From contig JAFGEL010000036.1 of NCBI GenBank assembly GCA_016931615.1, positions 1-36,303 of the forward strand: a DNA stretch of 36,303 nt, in the 5' to 3' direction. The DNA comes from Desulfuromonadales bacterium (GTDB lineage Bacteria; Desulfobacterota; Desulfuromonadia; Desulfuromonadales; Geopsychrobacteraceae). The notes below the pieces were generated by a model. It was given only the letters and a program-made list of their open reading frames with translations, did not search any database and was not told where the DNA came from. Made by a program: the position numbers and the translations under genes. Below are positions 18,848 through 27,196 of this stretch, piece by piece; the first letter of the stretch is position 1; each line of letters starts with the position of its first letter.

Positions 18848-19135
18848 CTATTCGATCACCTTCGGCACCATGAAACATCCATCACCAGACAGCGGGGCAT
18901 TCTGCATGGCCCGGTCAAGGCCCAGGGACGGATTAAGCTCATCATCACGAAAAGCATTGCTCATTGGAACCGCATGGGCCATCGGCTCCACATGTTCGGT
19001 ATCAAGCTCATTCAACTTATCGACATAGCCGAGAATCGCATCTATCTGGCTTGTCAGTGTTTCAAGTTCCTGAGCTTCCAGAGACAAACGGGCCAGACGT
19101 GCTACATGCGCAACATCTTCTTGACTGATCTTCAT
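18848..19135 (-). CDS. gatC: Aspartyl/glutamyl-tRNA amidotransferase subunit C
   Basis: Small subunit that holds GatA and GatB together, 95 residues, normal size. MKISQEDVAHVARLARLSL and the middle LGYVDKLNELDTEHVEPMAHA are typical of the family. The ATG at 19135 has GGAG about nine bases upstream. The open frame continues upstream to 19294 but that part overlaps mrp and is not family sequence. It lies 46 bases after mrp and is followed by gatA. Confidence 0.96.
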   Translation of the reverse strand: MKISQEDVAHVARLARLSLEAQELETLTSQIDAILGYVDKLNELDTEHVEPMAHAVPMSNAFRDDELNPSLGLDRAMQNAPLSGDGCFMVPKVIE

Positions 19136-19181
19136 TCTTCTATGCTCCAGACATGGGTCAGCGCTGCGGGACAGGACAGAA

Positions 19182-20063
19182 TCAGGCCTGTTTTTCTGCT
19201 TCGGGCTTGAACTCACAGACCTTTTCAGCCACCCGGACCAGGGCCTGGCTGTTGGCGGAATCAGGATGTGACAGAATATGTGGCCGTCCGTCATCTCCGC
19301 CGATCACCACCAGCGGCTCAAAAGGAATCTGGGCCAACAGGGCCACCCCGGTTTTTTCAGCCAGTTTCTGTGCTCCACCGCTTTTGAAAATATCGGAACG
19401 CTCGCCGCAATGCGGGCAGATAAACCCGCTCATATTTTCGATCAAGCCAACGACCGGAAGTTTGAGCTCACGACAGAAACTGAGGGATTTCTCCACGTCC
19501 GTCAAGGCGACATCCTGCGGCGTTGTCACGACCACGGCCATCGATCGCGCACCCAGCAACTGGACTGCGCTGAGAGGCTCGTCACCGGTCCCCGGAGGGC
19601 AGTCCAGCAACAGATAGTCGAGTTCTCCCCAGACCACATCGGCCAGCAGCTGCTGGATGGCACCATGTTTCATCGGCCCACGCATGATTGTTGCGTCGCT
19701 GGTTGAAGCCAGCAGAAAACCGATTGACATCAATTTCAGCCCTGAGACTTCAAGGGGATGAATGCCCTGGTCATCGGCGTTGGGGCGTTCCCCTTCAAGG
19801 CCGAGCATTTTAGGGATGCTGGGCCCATGCAGATCAATATCAAGCAGACCGACCTTTTTACCCTTCTGCACCAGTGCCAGGGCCAGGTTCACGGCCGTGG
19901 TACTTTTTCCGACTCCGCCTTTTCCCGACATGACAACGACTTTATTCTTGACCTCACACATCCGCTTGTCCAGAGCCTGACGCATCTGAAACTGTTGATC
20001 ATTCGGGTTGCCCTGCTGATTCAAAGAACAGGAACTGTCACTACATCCGTCACAACTACTCAT
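19182..20063 (-). CDS. mrp: Mrp/NBP35 (ApbC)-family iron-sulfur carrier ATPase
   Basis: Binds a transferable [4Fe-4S] cluster and delivers it to apo-proteins. It is 293 residues. The deviant Walker A motif GKGGVGKS is at 47-54. DIDLHGPSIPKMLG and LDCPPGTGDEPLS are the family's switch motifs. The bridging cysteines Cys216 and Cys219 (CPHC) that hold the cluster between two subunits are present. The N-terminus carries an additional cysteine cluster, Cys4, Cys7 and Cys12 (CDGCSDSSC), in place of the MIP18/DUF59 domain of many bacterial Mrp proteins. This resembles the short type common in anaerobes. The ribosome site AAGGAG is 11 bases before the ATG, slightly long. Radical SAM and TtcA-type proteins in the window are possible clients. 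Confidence 0.94.
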   Translation of the reverse strand: MSSCDGCSDSSCSLNQQGNPNDQQFQMRQALDKRMCEVKNKVVVMSGKGGVGKSTTAVNLALALVQKGKKVGLLDIDLHGPSIPKMLGLEGERPNADDQGIHPLEVSGLKLMSIGFLLASTSDATIMRGPMKHGAIQQLLADVVWGELDYLLLDCPPGTGDEPLSAVQLLGARSMAVVVTTPQDVALTDVEKSLSFCRELKLPVVGLIENMSGFICPHCGERSDIFKSGGAQKLAEKTGVALLAQIPFEPLVVIGGDDGRPHILSHPDSANSQALVRVAEKVCEFKPEAEKQA

Positions 20064-20089
20064 AACTATTTATTCTCCTTAAAGATATT

Positions 20090-23000
20090 TTAGTGTCGGG
20101 TGAGCCACTGCACACCCAGTGCATCGACCAGTTCATCAATCTCGTACTGATCATAGTCTTCTTTTTTCAATGCAACGCGATATTTTTCCAGCAGCGCCCC
20201 GGCAGCACGGTGATCCTGCTGCACACGGTAGAGGGACAGCAGCTGCCGGATCAAAGCATCCTGAGTCGGATCAAGCTCAAGTCCACGCTGTAACAGCCTG
20301 ATAGCTTCAGCATACTGCTGACGTTTTTTCAACAACTGTGCAAGTAACTCCAGTTGCTCGAGATGCTGCCGGTTGAGCTGTTCGCGGCGATTCAGCAGAT
20401 CTTCAACTAAATCAAACCCAGCCAGAAACTCACCGTTGTAGAGGGCATCAATTTTCCACAACAGCAATTCAGCCTGCCAGTCGCTCCCCCGTTGCAGGTA
20501 ATAATGCGCTTGCGCCATGGATGACTCAACAACGTTGCAGTCAACCTGAATATTTTTGAGCGCTAACATCCCTTTTTCCAGAACCAGGTAATCCTGGCGA
20601 ATGCGCGGACCGTAACATTCTTCCAAGGCTCTACGTAACCGCGAGTGTGCCGTGTCAAAACTGCTTCTTGCACGGCTCGCCGGACTCTCGGGCCATAACA
20701 GGCTCATCACCAGTTCGAGACTCATTGCATGGTTGGGGGCAATGACAAGTAAAGCGAAAATCTGACGTGATCCAAAGCCGACGTGGCTGAAATCGAAGCG
20801 AATATCGTCCAAAGCAAGTTCAAACCCGCCCATTGTGCGAATTCTGAGCACAGGAATCAAGTCATTCTGAGCATTAAAGGTCAGGAGTGAATATTTTTCA
20901 AACAGCTGGCGCAGTACCAACTGGGTCTGTGTGTCCCTCGCTCGTCCGGAGAGATCCTGCAGCAATTCAGGCGTCAACCCCCAGGTATAAGTCACTTTAT
21001 GGCGCTTGAGCTGTCTGATCAACTCACCCAGGTGCTCTTCGGCGACATCGGCCCGCCCCAGGGCGCTTTCAACGACCACCGACCAGGCATGAAAACCAGG
21101 ACGCAATCTCTCTTCTTGAGTCGTTCTGGACTGCTGCAGACCGGCATCCAGATAACCCGCGGACTGCTCATAATCTTTCAGCAGGGCAAAAGTCATCCCG
21201 GCAAAGAGTAAATTTTCCTGCCGGGGGAAAACCCCTCCGGCCTTTTTTCTCAGCTCCATGGCCTGGTTGATGTCATCAAGAGCGGCAGCGGTCTGCCCCG
21301 TAGCGGCACGGCAAAAAGCGCACAACTGCAGAAGGCGGCTCTTCATATGGGAATGGGTCACCGAAGAGCCATCGAATCTGGCCAGTTCAAGACGCTCCAG
21401 AGCCCCCTGATACTCACCCCTGGCCAGAAGCAGCGTTGCTTCGTAATAGCTCAGCAACGGAGAGAAAAGACTCTGCTCATAGGCTTCATGACAACACTGT
21501 TTAAAAATTTTCAGCTGCTGACGGAAGCCTTCAAGATCACCCTCAGCGTGTAATATTTCACAGGCGACAACCTGAAGAACCCTGTGCTCAATCACCTGAC
21601 TGATCTGATAGGAAAATTTAAAAGCCTGCTCCAGCGCAGTCTTGGCCACCAGGTAACGTCCCTGCTGCAGGCCCAGAAGAGAACGCAGCAGGTTTAACTC
21701 CATTTGCGGTCTGGCCAGCTGACGTTGCTGGGCTTCGGCCAGTGACGACTCGAGAATTTTTTCCACCTCTTTCAACCGCCCGGCAAAAAACAGTTCTGCA
21801 CAACCGAGGGCGTAGGCAACCTTGAACTGTTCGACCTCATTCAACAACGATCGTTGGCTCAGGGCAAGCTCTCTTAACCGCTCCAAACGCTTGGACCAGC
21901 GTTCGAAACAACCATCCTGATACAGGGAAAGAAAAACCTGCTGGGTCAAAGTCAGCAACTGACCACGCTCATCTTTCCCCGAGCAGAACAGTTGATAAGC
22001 CAGTTCAAGCCATGAGTCCGCCTCACCCGACTGGGAGTTTAGACAACTCACCCCTTTGAACAGACTCATCCAGCCGCACTGGGCGACCAGATCTTCAGGG
22101 ATTGCACTGATCAGCATCTGAACTCTTGCCGCCTGATCATCGTCAAACAGGTCGTATCCGTATTGGCTGAGCAGTTGAGAAACAAGCGGGTACTGTTGAG
22201 CTTCAACCAGGCATTCGAGTGCAGAGGCATGATCATTACGCTGGGTGTACCAGTCCGCCGCTTGGGCGTAAATTTTCTGAATTTCAAACGCCTCCAGCTC
22301 GTGTTGCGCTTTCTGCCGAAGAAGATCCCGCGTGCGCGGCTTGAAAAGTACAACATCCTGCCCTTCAAAGCTTTGTTTCAAGGCCAGTTCATGACGGTAT
22401 AAATAGTCGAATACAGCTTCTATATCGTTAATTTCACTGAGTTCACGAGCAAGGCTGACCGGAGTACCGGTGAGCAGGCTGAGCTTGAGGAGCGTCCGTC
22501 TCCAGGGCAGTGGAAACTCACTTGTCAAACGATCAAAAAACACCTGGTCTTCCGTGGTCGTTGGGTCAGGAAGGACCGAAACCAGATGCTTGATCAGCTG
22601 CTGATCGGGCATTGTCACTGCCCCTTCGCCCGAAATCAGCAGTCCGCTGATCCAGCGTAAGCGCAGGGATTGGTCGTCAATCTGCTGACGTAAACCCTGA
22701 TTGAGCTGGACGCTGCGTCTCTCCTGAGCGCACAAGCGTAACATCACCTTGACCCTGGCCAGCATTTCAACATTACTGATCGGCTGAGAGATAAAATCGT
22801 AGGCTCCAACTTCCAGGCCCTCCGCACGCATTTCAGGTGAAGCCAGATGGGCAGTCATCAACACCAGCGGCAGTCCTGCCGTACTGGGTGATTCGTTCAG
22901 GCGGCGACACATATCCAGACCCGTCATGCCCGGCATCTGGACATCAATAAAAGCCCCGTCAATCTTCTGCCGTGCAGCAATCTCGAGACCCTCATGGGCA

Positions 23001-23128
23001 CTGCCGGCTGTCAGTATGCGAACCTCGTGGAGATCAAGCTCGATAATCTTGGTCAGCAGCAACAGGTTGGTCGGATTATCATCCACCAGAAGCAGGGTAA
23101 ATTGTCTGTCTGTGTTGGCTTGTTGCAT
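20090..23128 (-). CDS. Response regulator fusion: REC - helical/TPR repeats - OmpR-like wHTH - BTAD (SARP type)
   Basis: A 1012-residue transcription factor. An N-terminal REC domain (about 8-130) has acidic Asp16-Asp17 and phospho-acceptor Asp62 (AFIDVQMPG), but the conserved lysine is Gln115 (DFISQPIS). Residues 160-290 resemble the winged-helix segment that follows the ATPase in MalT-like regulators (LKLSLLTGTP, FDYLYRHELAL). A long TPR-like solenoid (about 280-740) follows. A winged-helix DNA-binding domain (about 760-860) includes MSLLWPESPASRARSSFDTA, and a bacterial transcriptional activation domain (BTAD, about 865-1005) ends the protein. The arrangement is a MalT/SARP-type regulator whose P-loop ATPase has been replaced by a receiver. 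ATG at 23128 is preferred; a TTG at 23137 overlaps the pcrA stop. The target genes and kinase are unknown. Confidence 0.85.
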   Translation of the reverse strand: MQQANTDRQFTLLLVDDNPTNLLLLTKIIELDLHEVRILTAGSAHEGLEIAARQKIDGAFIDVQMPGMTGLDMCRRLNESPSTAGLPLVLMTAHLASPEMRAEGLEVGAYDFISQPISNVEMLARVKVMLRLCAQERRSVQLNQGLRQQIDDQSLRLRWISGLLISGEGAVTMPDQQLIKHLVSVLPDPTTTEDQVFFDRLTSEFPLPWRRTLLKLSLLTGTPVSLARELSEINDIEAVFDYLYRHELALKQSFEGQDVVLFKPRTRDLLRQKAQHELEAFEIQKIYAQAADWYTQRNDHASALECLVEAQQYPLVSQLLSQYGYDLFDDDQAARVQMLISAIPEDLVAQCGWMSLFKGVSCLNSQSGEADSWLELAYQLFCSGKDERGQLLTLTQQVFLSLYQDGCFERWSKRLERLRELALSQRSLLNEVEQFKVAYALGCAELFFAGRLKEVEKILESSLAEAQQRQLARPQMELNLLRSLLGLQQGRYLVAKTALEQAFKFSYQISQVIEHRVLQVVACEILHAEGDLEGFRQQLKIFKQCCHEAYEQSLFSPLLSYYEATLLLARGEYQGALERLELARFDGSSVTHSHMKSRLLQLCAFCRAATGQTAAALDDINQAMELRKKAGGVFPRQENLLFAGMTFALLKDYEQSAGYLDAGLQQSRTTQEERLRPGFHAWSVVVESALGRADVAEEHLGELIRQLKRHKVTYTWGLTPELLQDLSGRARDTQTQLVLRQLFEKYSLLTFNAQNDLIPVLRIRTMGGFELALDDIRFDFSHVGFGSRQIFALLVIAPNHAMSLELVMSLLWPESPASRARSSFDTAHSRLRRALEECYGPRIRQDYLVLEKGMLALKNIQVDCNVVESSMAQAHYYLQRGSDWQAELLLWKIDALYNGEFLAGFDLVEDLLNRREQLNRQHLEQLELLAQLLKKRQQYAEAIRLLQRGLELDPTQDALIRQLLSLYRVQQDHRAAGALLEKYRVALKKEDYDQYEIDELVDALGVQWLTRH

Positions 23129-23133
23129 AGTTT

Positions 23134-25395
23134 TCAAACCGGCATCAGCCCGGCGAATTTCAAGAGCAATTTTTTTGTCCCGACGGTATTGAAGTAAACA
23201 GTGACTTTCTGTTTATCCCCCAGTCCTTCAAGGCGCCGCACGGTGCCGATACCGAACTTGACGTGCCGGACCTTGAGACCCAGCCGCAGCCCCCCCTGAT
23301 CAACCTCATCCGGAATCTGAGCGGCTCCCCTGGTCCCCACAGCCACGGTGATATGCTCCATGACATGGTCTTCACTGGCGTCCGCAGCATTCCCGGCAAC
23401 CAGATCGGCCAGAGAATCGAGGTTATGATCATTTCCGAGCGTCCCCGATGACGAGGGAAGGACGGTTTCATGACCGGCAATCAGTTCGACAGGAATCTCG
23501 CCCAGAAAACGGCTTGGGGGATTGAACTGATAGGTGCCGAAAACCCTGCGCCGCCGGGCATGTGACAGGTAAAGCTTTTTCATCGCCCGGGTCATACCGA
23601 CATAACAGAGTCGGCGTTCCTCAGCCAAATCCTCACCTCCAGACCCGGAGCGGGAGTGGGGGAACAAACCTTCTTCCATGCCGGTCATGAAAACCACCGG
23701 AAATTCGAGTCCCTTGGCGGTATGCAGAGTCATCAGCGAGACCCGCTGTTGGCTGGTATCATACTGGTCAAGATCGGTGATCAAAGCCACTTGCTCCAGG
23801 TAGTCCTGAAGCGTTCCGTCACTGGAAGCGTGTTCTTCCATGCCGGCGAGTAATTGTTCCAGATTCTCCAGGCGGCCTTTGGCTTCCTGTCGGCCATCAC
23901 TGGTTAAAGCGCGCTCCGCTTCTTCCTGCAGCATCGGACCATAGCCGGTTTGGTGAATCAGTTCGGCCGTCAATTGTGGGTAAGTCAGACGTTCCATTTT
24001 TGCCTTGAAATCATCCATCAGATGAATGAAATCAGCCAGCCTGCGCGCAGAGGCACCCTTGAGAGTCTGGTTATCCAGAGCGAGTCGGCAGGCCGGTAAA
24101 AAGCCCCCTGCCTGCTGTTCGTAAGCGGCAATCCGCGCTATCGTCGTCGGACCGATACCACGCGCCGGAACATTGATAATCCGCCTGGCGGCCATAGAGT
24201 CGTTAGGATTGACCAGAAGGCGTAAATAAGCCAGGACATCCTTGACTTCCATACGTGCATAAAACTTGACCCCGCCAAACATCGCGTAAGGAATCCGCCG
24301 TGAACGCAGTGATTCTTCCAAAGCGCGGGACTGGGCATTGGTCCGATAAAAGACCGCGATATCGCGCAGACCAAACCCCTGAAACTGAAGATTTTCAATT
24401 TCATCTGCCACGAAACGGGCTTCTTCAAGATCGTCGGCTGCCGCCTCGATATGCAATTGTTCCCCATCAGGGTTCTCAGTCCACAACTGCTTGTCTCGCC
24501 GATCGGGATTGCGGCCGACAACTTCACCCGCCGCCTTGAGAATGGTCTGGGTTGAACGGTAATTCTGCTCCAGGCGAATAATTGTAGCCGCGGGAAAATC
24601 CTGATCGAACCCCAGAATATTAGCGACTTCGGCCCCACGCCAACGATAGATCGACTGGTCGTCATCACCGACCACGCAGACGGACGTTGCCTCGCCCGCG
24701 AGCAGTTTCATCAACCGGTATTGAACCCGGTTGGTATCCTGAAACTCGTCGATCAACAGATGTCTGAAACGTTGTTGCCAGCGCCGGCGGATTTCCGGGT
24801 GCTCTTCCAGCAACCGTACCGTCAGCAGCAACAGGTCACCAAAGTCAACGGCATTGGCCGCTTTCAATTGCTGTTGATAAAGCGCATACAGCCCGGCCAG
24901 GAGCTGTTCGTCAGGACGCGCCTGAGCAAAGGACTCGGGCAGCCGACCACGGTTTTTCGCCCTGTCGATAAAAGCGGCCGCGGCCCGCGGCTTGAGGGTT
25001 TTTTCCGCAATATTCTGAGCCTTGAGCAATTCGCGCAGCAGGCGTAATTGATCCTGATCGTCATAGATGGTGAAATCCCGGGTGTATCCAAGAGCGGAAA
25101 TATCCTGACGTAAAATCCTCACGCAACTGGCGTGAAAGGTGGCGACCCAGGGGAGTTCCCCTTCTTCAAGCAAGACATCGAGGCGTTCGCGCATCTCTCT
25201 GGCGGCCTTGTTGGTAAAGGTCACCGCCATGATCTGCCAGGCAGGAATTCCCCGTTCGCGAATGAGATAGGCAACCCGGTGAGTCAGCGCCCGGGTTTTT
25301 CCGGAGCCGGCGCCGGCCAGCAACAACAGTGGCCCGCCCTCGTGCAGAACTGCCTGCCGCTGCGGCTCGTTCAAACTCGCCAGCAGCTCAGTCAT
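23134..25395 (-). CDS. pcrA: ATP-dependent 3'-5' DNA helicase UvrD/PcrA (superfamily 1)
   Basis: Unwinds DNA in repair and in removal of stalled complexes. It is 753 residues, close to the usual 720-760. Motif I LAGAGSGKTRALTHR, motif Ia VTFTNKAAREM, motif II LIDEFQDTN, motif III GDDDQSIYRWRGA, motif IV LEQNYRS, motif V LMTLHTAKGLEFPVVF and motif VI EERRLCYVGMTRA are all intact. The C-terminal KVRHVKFGIGTV module is typical of PcrA/UvrD and contacts RNA polymerase in studied members. Three ATG codons lie in tandem at the start; the third (25395) is six bases from GGAGG and is chosen. The start lies inside the end of the chloride transporter gene (8-base overlap). Confidence 0.95.
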   Translation of the reverse strand: MTELLASLNEPQRQAVLHEGGPLLLLAGAGSGKTRALTHRVAYLIRERGIPAWQIMAVTFTNKAAREMRERLDVLLEEGELPWVATFHASCVRILRQDISALGYTRDFTIYDDQDQLRLLRELLKAQNIAEKTLKPRAAAAFIDRAKNRGRLPESFAQARPDEQLLAGLYALYQQQLKAANAVDFGDLLLLTVRLLEEHPEIRRRWQQRFRHLLIDEFQDTNRVQYRLMKLLAGEATSVCVVGDDDQSIYRWRGAEVANILGFDQDFPAATIIRLEQNYRSTQTILKAAGEVVGRNPDRRDKQLWTENPDGEQLHIEAAADDLEEARFVADEIENLQFQGFGLRDIAVFYRTNAQSRALEESLRSRRIPYAMFGGVKFYARMEVKDVLAYLRLLVNPNDSMAARRIINVPARGIGPTTIARIAAYEQQAGGFLPACRLALDNQTLKGASARRLADFIHLMDDFKAKMERLTYPQLTAELIHQTGYGPMLQEEAERALTSDGRQEAKGRLENLEQLLAGMEEHASSDGTLQDYLEQVALITDLDQYDTSQQRVSLMTLHTAKGLEFPVVFMTGMEEGLFPHSRSGSGGEDLAEERRLCYVGMTRAMKKLYLSHARRRRVFGTYQFNPPSRFLGEIPVELIAGHETVLPSSSGTLGNDHNLDSLADLVAGNAADASEDHVMEHITVAVGTRGAAQIPDEVDQGGLRLGLKVRHVKFGIGTVRRLEGLGDKQKVTVYFNTVGTKKLLLKFAGLMPV

Positions 25396-27175
25396 CATCA
25401 TCCTCCAAAGTCCGGCTCATCAGCACTCGATTATAAGCCGATATCATGTCCCGCCGCGAAATGATCCCGTACAGTTTCTTGTGCGTTTCACGGTCAACGA
25501 CCGGGAGTTGTTCGATGTTACGATAGCCGATTTTGCGCATGGCGGTGTCAAGATCTTCCTCGGCATGCGCGGTGATCACTTCCGTGGTCGCCAGTTCCTT
25601 GACCACAACCAGATCCATCAGGGCTTTTTCAAATACGGCCCCCATGAAATCCTGAACCGAAATGATCCCGGTCAGCTCCCCCTGAGCATTGACCAGGGGA
25701 AAGTTGGTGTGATGGGTTTTCTGAATAAACTCGGAGAACTGCCCCAATGTCATACTTTCCGGTATGCTTTCCACCCGCCGCGACATCACTTCACCGACGG
25801 CAAGATTTTTCATGATATTGCGTTCTTTTCCCGCTTCCAGATCGATTCCGGCACGACTGAGTTCAACCGTTTCGAGACTGTCCTTTTTAAATTTACGCGC
25901 CGTTGCGGTTCCGATGACGCAGGTCAGCATAATCGGGATAATAACCTGGTAACTGTCGGTAATTTCAAAAAGCAGAAAGATGGCTGTCATCGGCGAGTGG
26001 GTCGCCGCAGCCAGAAAAGCTCCCATGCCAACCAGAGCGTATGCCCCCGCTGACATTTCGGGAAGTGAGAAGATTTTTTCCAGAATATGGCCATACGCCC
26101 CGCCGGCAACGGCCCCCAGGAACAGGCAGGGGGCAAACAGGCCCCCCGGCATTCCCGAACCGAGAGTGATCGCAGTTGCCACCATTTTTGCCGCCACCAG
26201 CAAAGCCAGCAAATACCAGCTGTGCTTGCCGAACAGCACCGAACTGACGAATTCGTAACCGTTACCGAAAATCTGCGGCAGCCCGATGCCGATCAAGCCG
26301 ACGACCAGCCCGCCCAGGACCGGTTTGACCAAAGGGTGAAGATTGATCGCGGCGATCCAGTCCTTGATTCTGAAAAAAATGTCAATAAATACGGCGGCCA
26401 GACCGCCGATCAGAAAGCCGAGCAGCAGGTAGAAGCCGAGCTCCCAGAAACTGCCCAGGAAATAGGGGGGGGCGACAACCTCCGAAACATTTCCGAGCAG
26501 CGCTCGCGACACTACCGTGGCCATACCGCTGGAGATGACGATGGAAGTAAAGCTGGCCAGTTCAAAGGAGGAGAGCAGAACGATTTCGGTGGCGAAAAAA
26601 ACTCCGGCGATCGGCGCGTTAAAGGTTGCTGCAACCCCCGCGGCGGCACCGCAAGCGACCAGCACCTTAAGCCGATCACCACTCATTTTGAACAGCTTTC
26701 CGAACTGGCTGCCGATGGTGCCGCCGATGACGGCGATGGGCCCTTCCTGTCCGGCACTGCCCCCGGTTCCAAGGGTAATGGCCGAGGCGAATCCTTTAGT
26801 GAACAGGGGACGCAACGGCAACTTGGCCCCTTTCAGGTTGACTTTGACCAGAAAGGTTGAAAACCCCCCTTTGAGATCCTTGCCGAACAGAATCCACAGA
26901 GGAATTACCAGCAATCCCCCGATGGCCGGCAGAAACATCACCAGAACACGCTGTAAAGACCAGTGCTCGAGAGAAATAGAAAAGCATTCCAGGCTCTGCT
27001 CGACGATCAGCCAATGAATCAACTCAATGGTTTTACGAAAACAATAATTGCCTAACCCACCGAGCATGCCGATCATCACGGCCAGCATGATCAGAAAGGT
27101 ATTTTCGCTGATTTTCAAGCGTCCGAGGAGATTCTGCAGAAGCTTCGGGATATGAGAAAATAAAACGTTTGCCAA
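25388..27175 (-). CDS. CLC-family chloride transporter with C-terminal CBS pair
   Basis: Integral membrane chloride channel or proton/chloride exchanger, 595 residues. The CLC core (about 25-430) has GTGGSAGQEGP with gating Glu144, FNAPIAGVFFATE, and GGLFAPCLFLGA (344-354). Two CBS domains (about 460-515 and 525-585) probably bind adenine nucleotides. The internal proton glutamate of E. coli ClC-ec1 (Glu203) is Ile198 here, and the GSGIP selectivity loop is not recognisable (LKGGFSTF instead). The protein starts at TTG 27175, 21 bases after glmS, with GGAG upstream; no closer ATG keeps the N-terminus. Its last codons (Glu-Asp-Asp-Asp-Asp) double as the start region of pcrA. Confidence 0.9.
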   Translation of the reverse strand: MANVLFSHIPKLLQNLLGRLKISENTFLIMLAVMIGMLGGLGNYCFRKTIELIHWLIVEQSLECFSISLEHWSLQRVLVMFLPAIGGLLVIPLWILFGKDLKGGFSTFLVKVNLKGAKLPLRPLFTKGFASAITLGTGGSAGQEGPIAVIGGTIGSQFGKLFKMSGDRLKVLVACGAAAGVAATFNAPIAGVFFATEIVLLSSFELASFTSIVISSGMATVVSRALLGNVSEVVAPPYFLGSFWELGFYLLLGFLIGGLAAVFIDIFFRIKDWIAAINLHPLVKPVLGGLVVGLIGIGLPQIFGNGYEFVSSVLFGKHSWYLLALLVAAKMVATAITLGSGMPGGLFAPCLFLGAVAGGAYGHILEKIFSLPEMSAGAYALVGMGAFLAAATHSPMTAIFLLFEITDSYQVIIPIMLTCVIGTATARKFKKDSLETVELSRAGIDLEAGKERNIMKNLAVGEVMSRRVESIPESMTLGQFSEFIQKTHHTNFPLVNAQGELTGIISVQDFMGAVFEKALMDLVVVKELATTEVITAHAEEDLDTAMRKIGYRNIEQLPVVDRETHKKLYGIISRRDMISAYNRVLMSRTLEDDDD

Positions 27176-27196
27176 AACCTGCTACTCCACTCCCGC

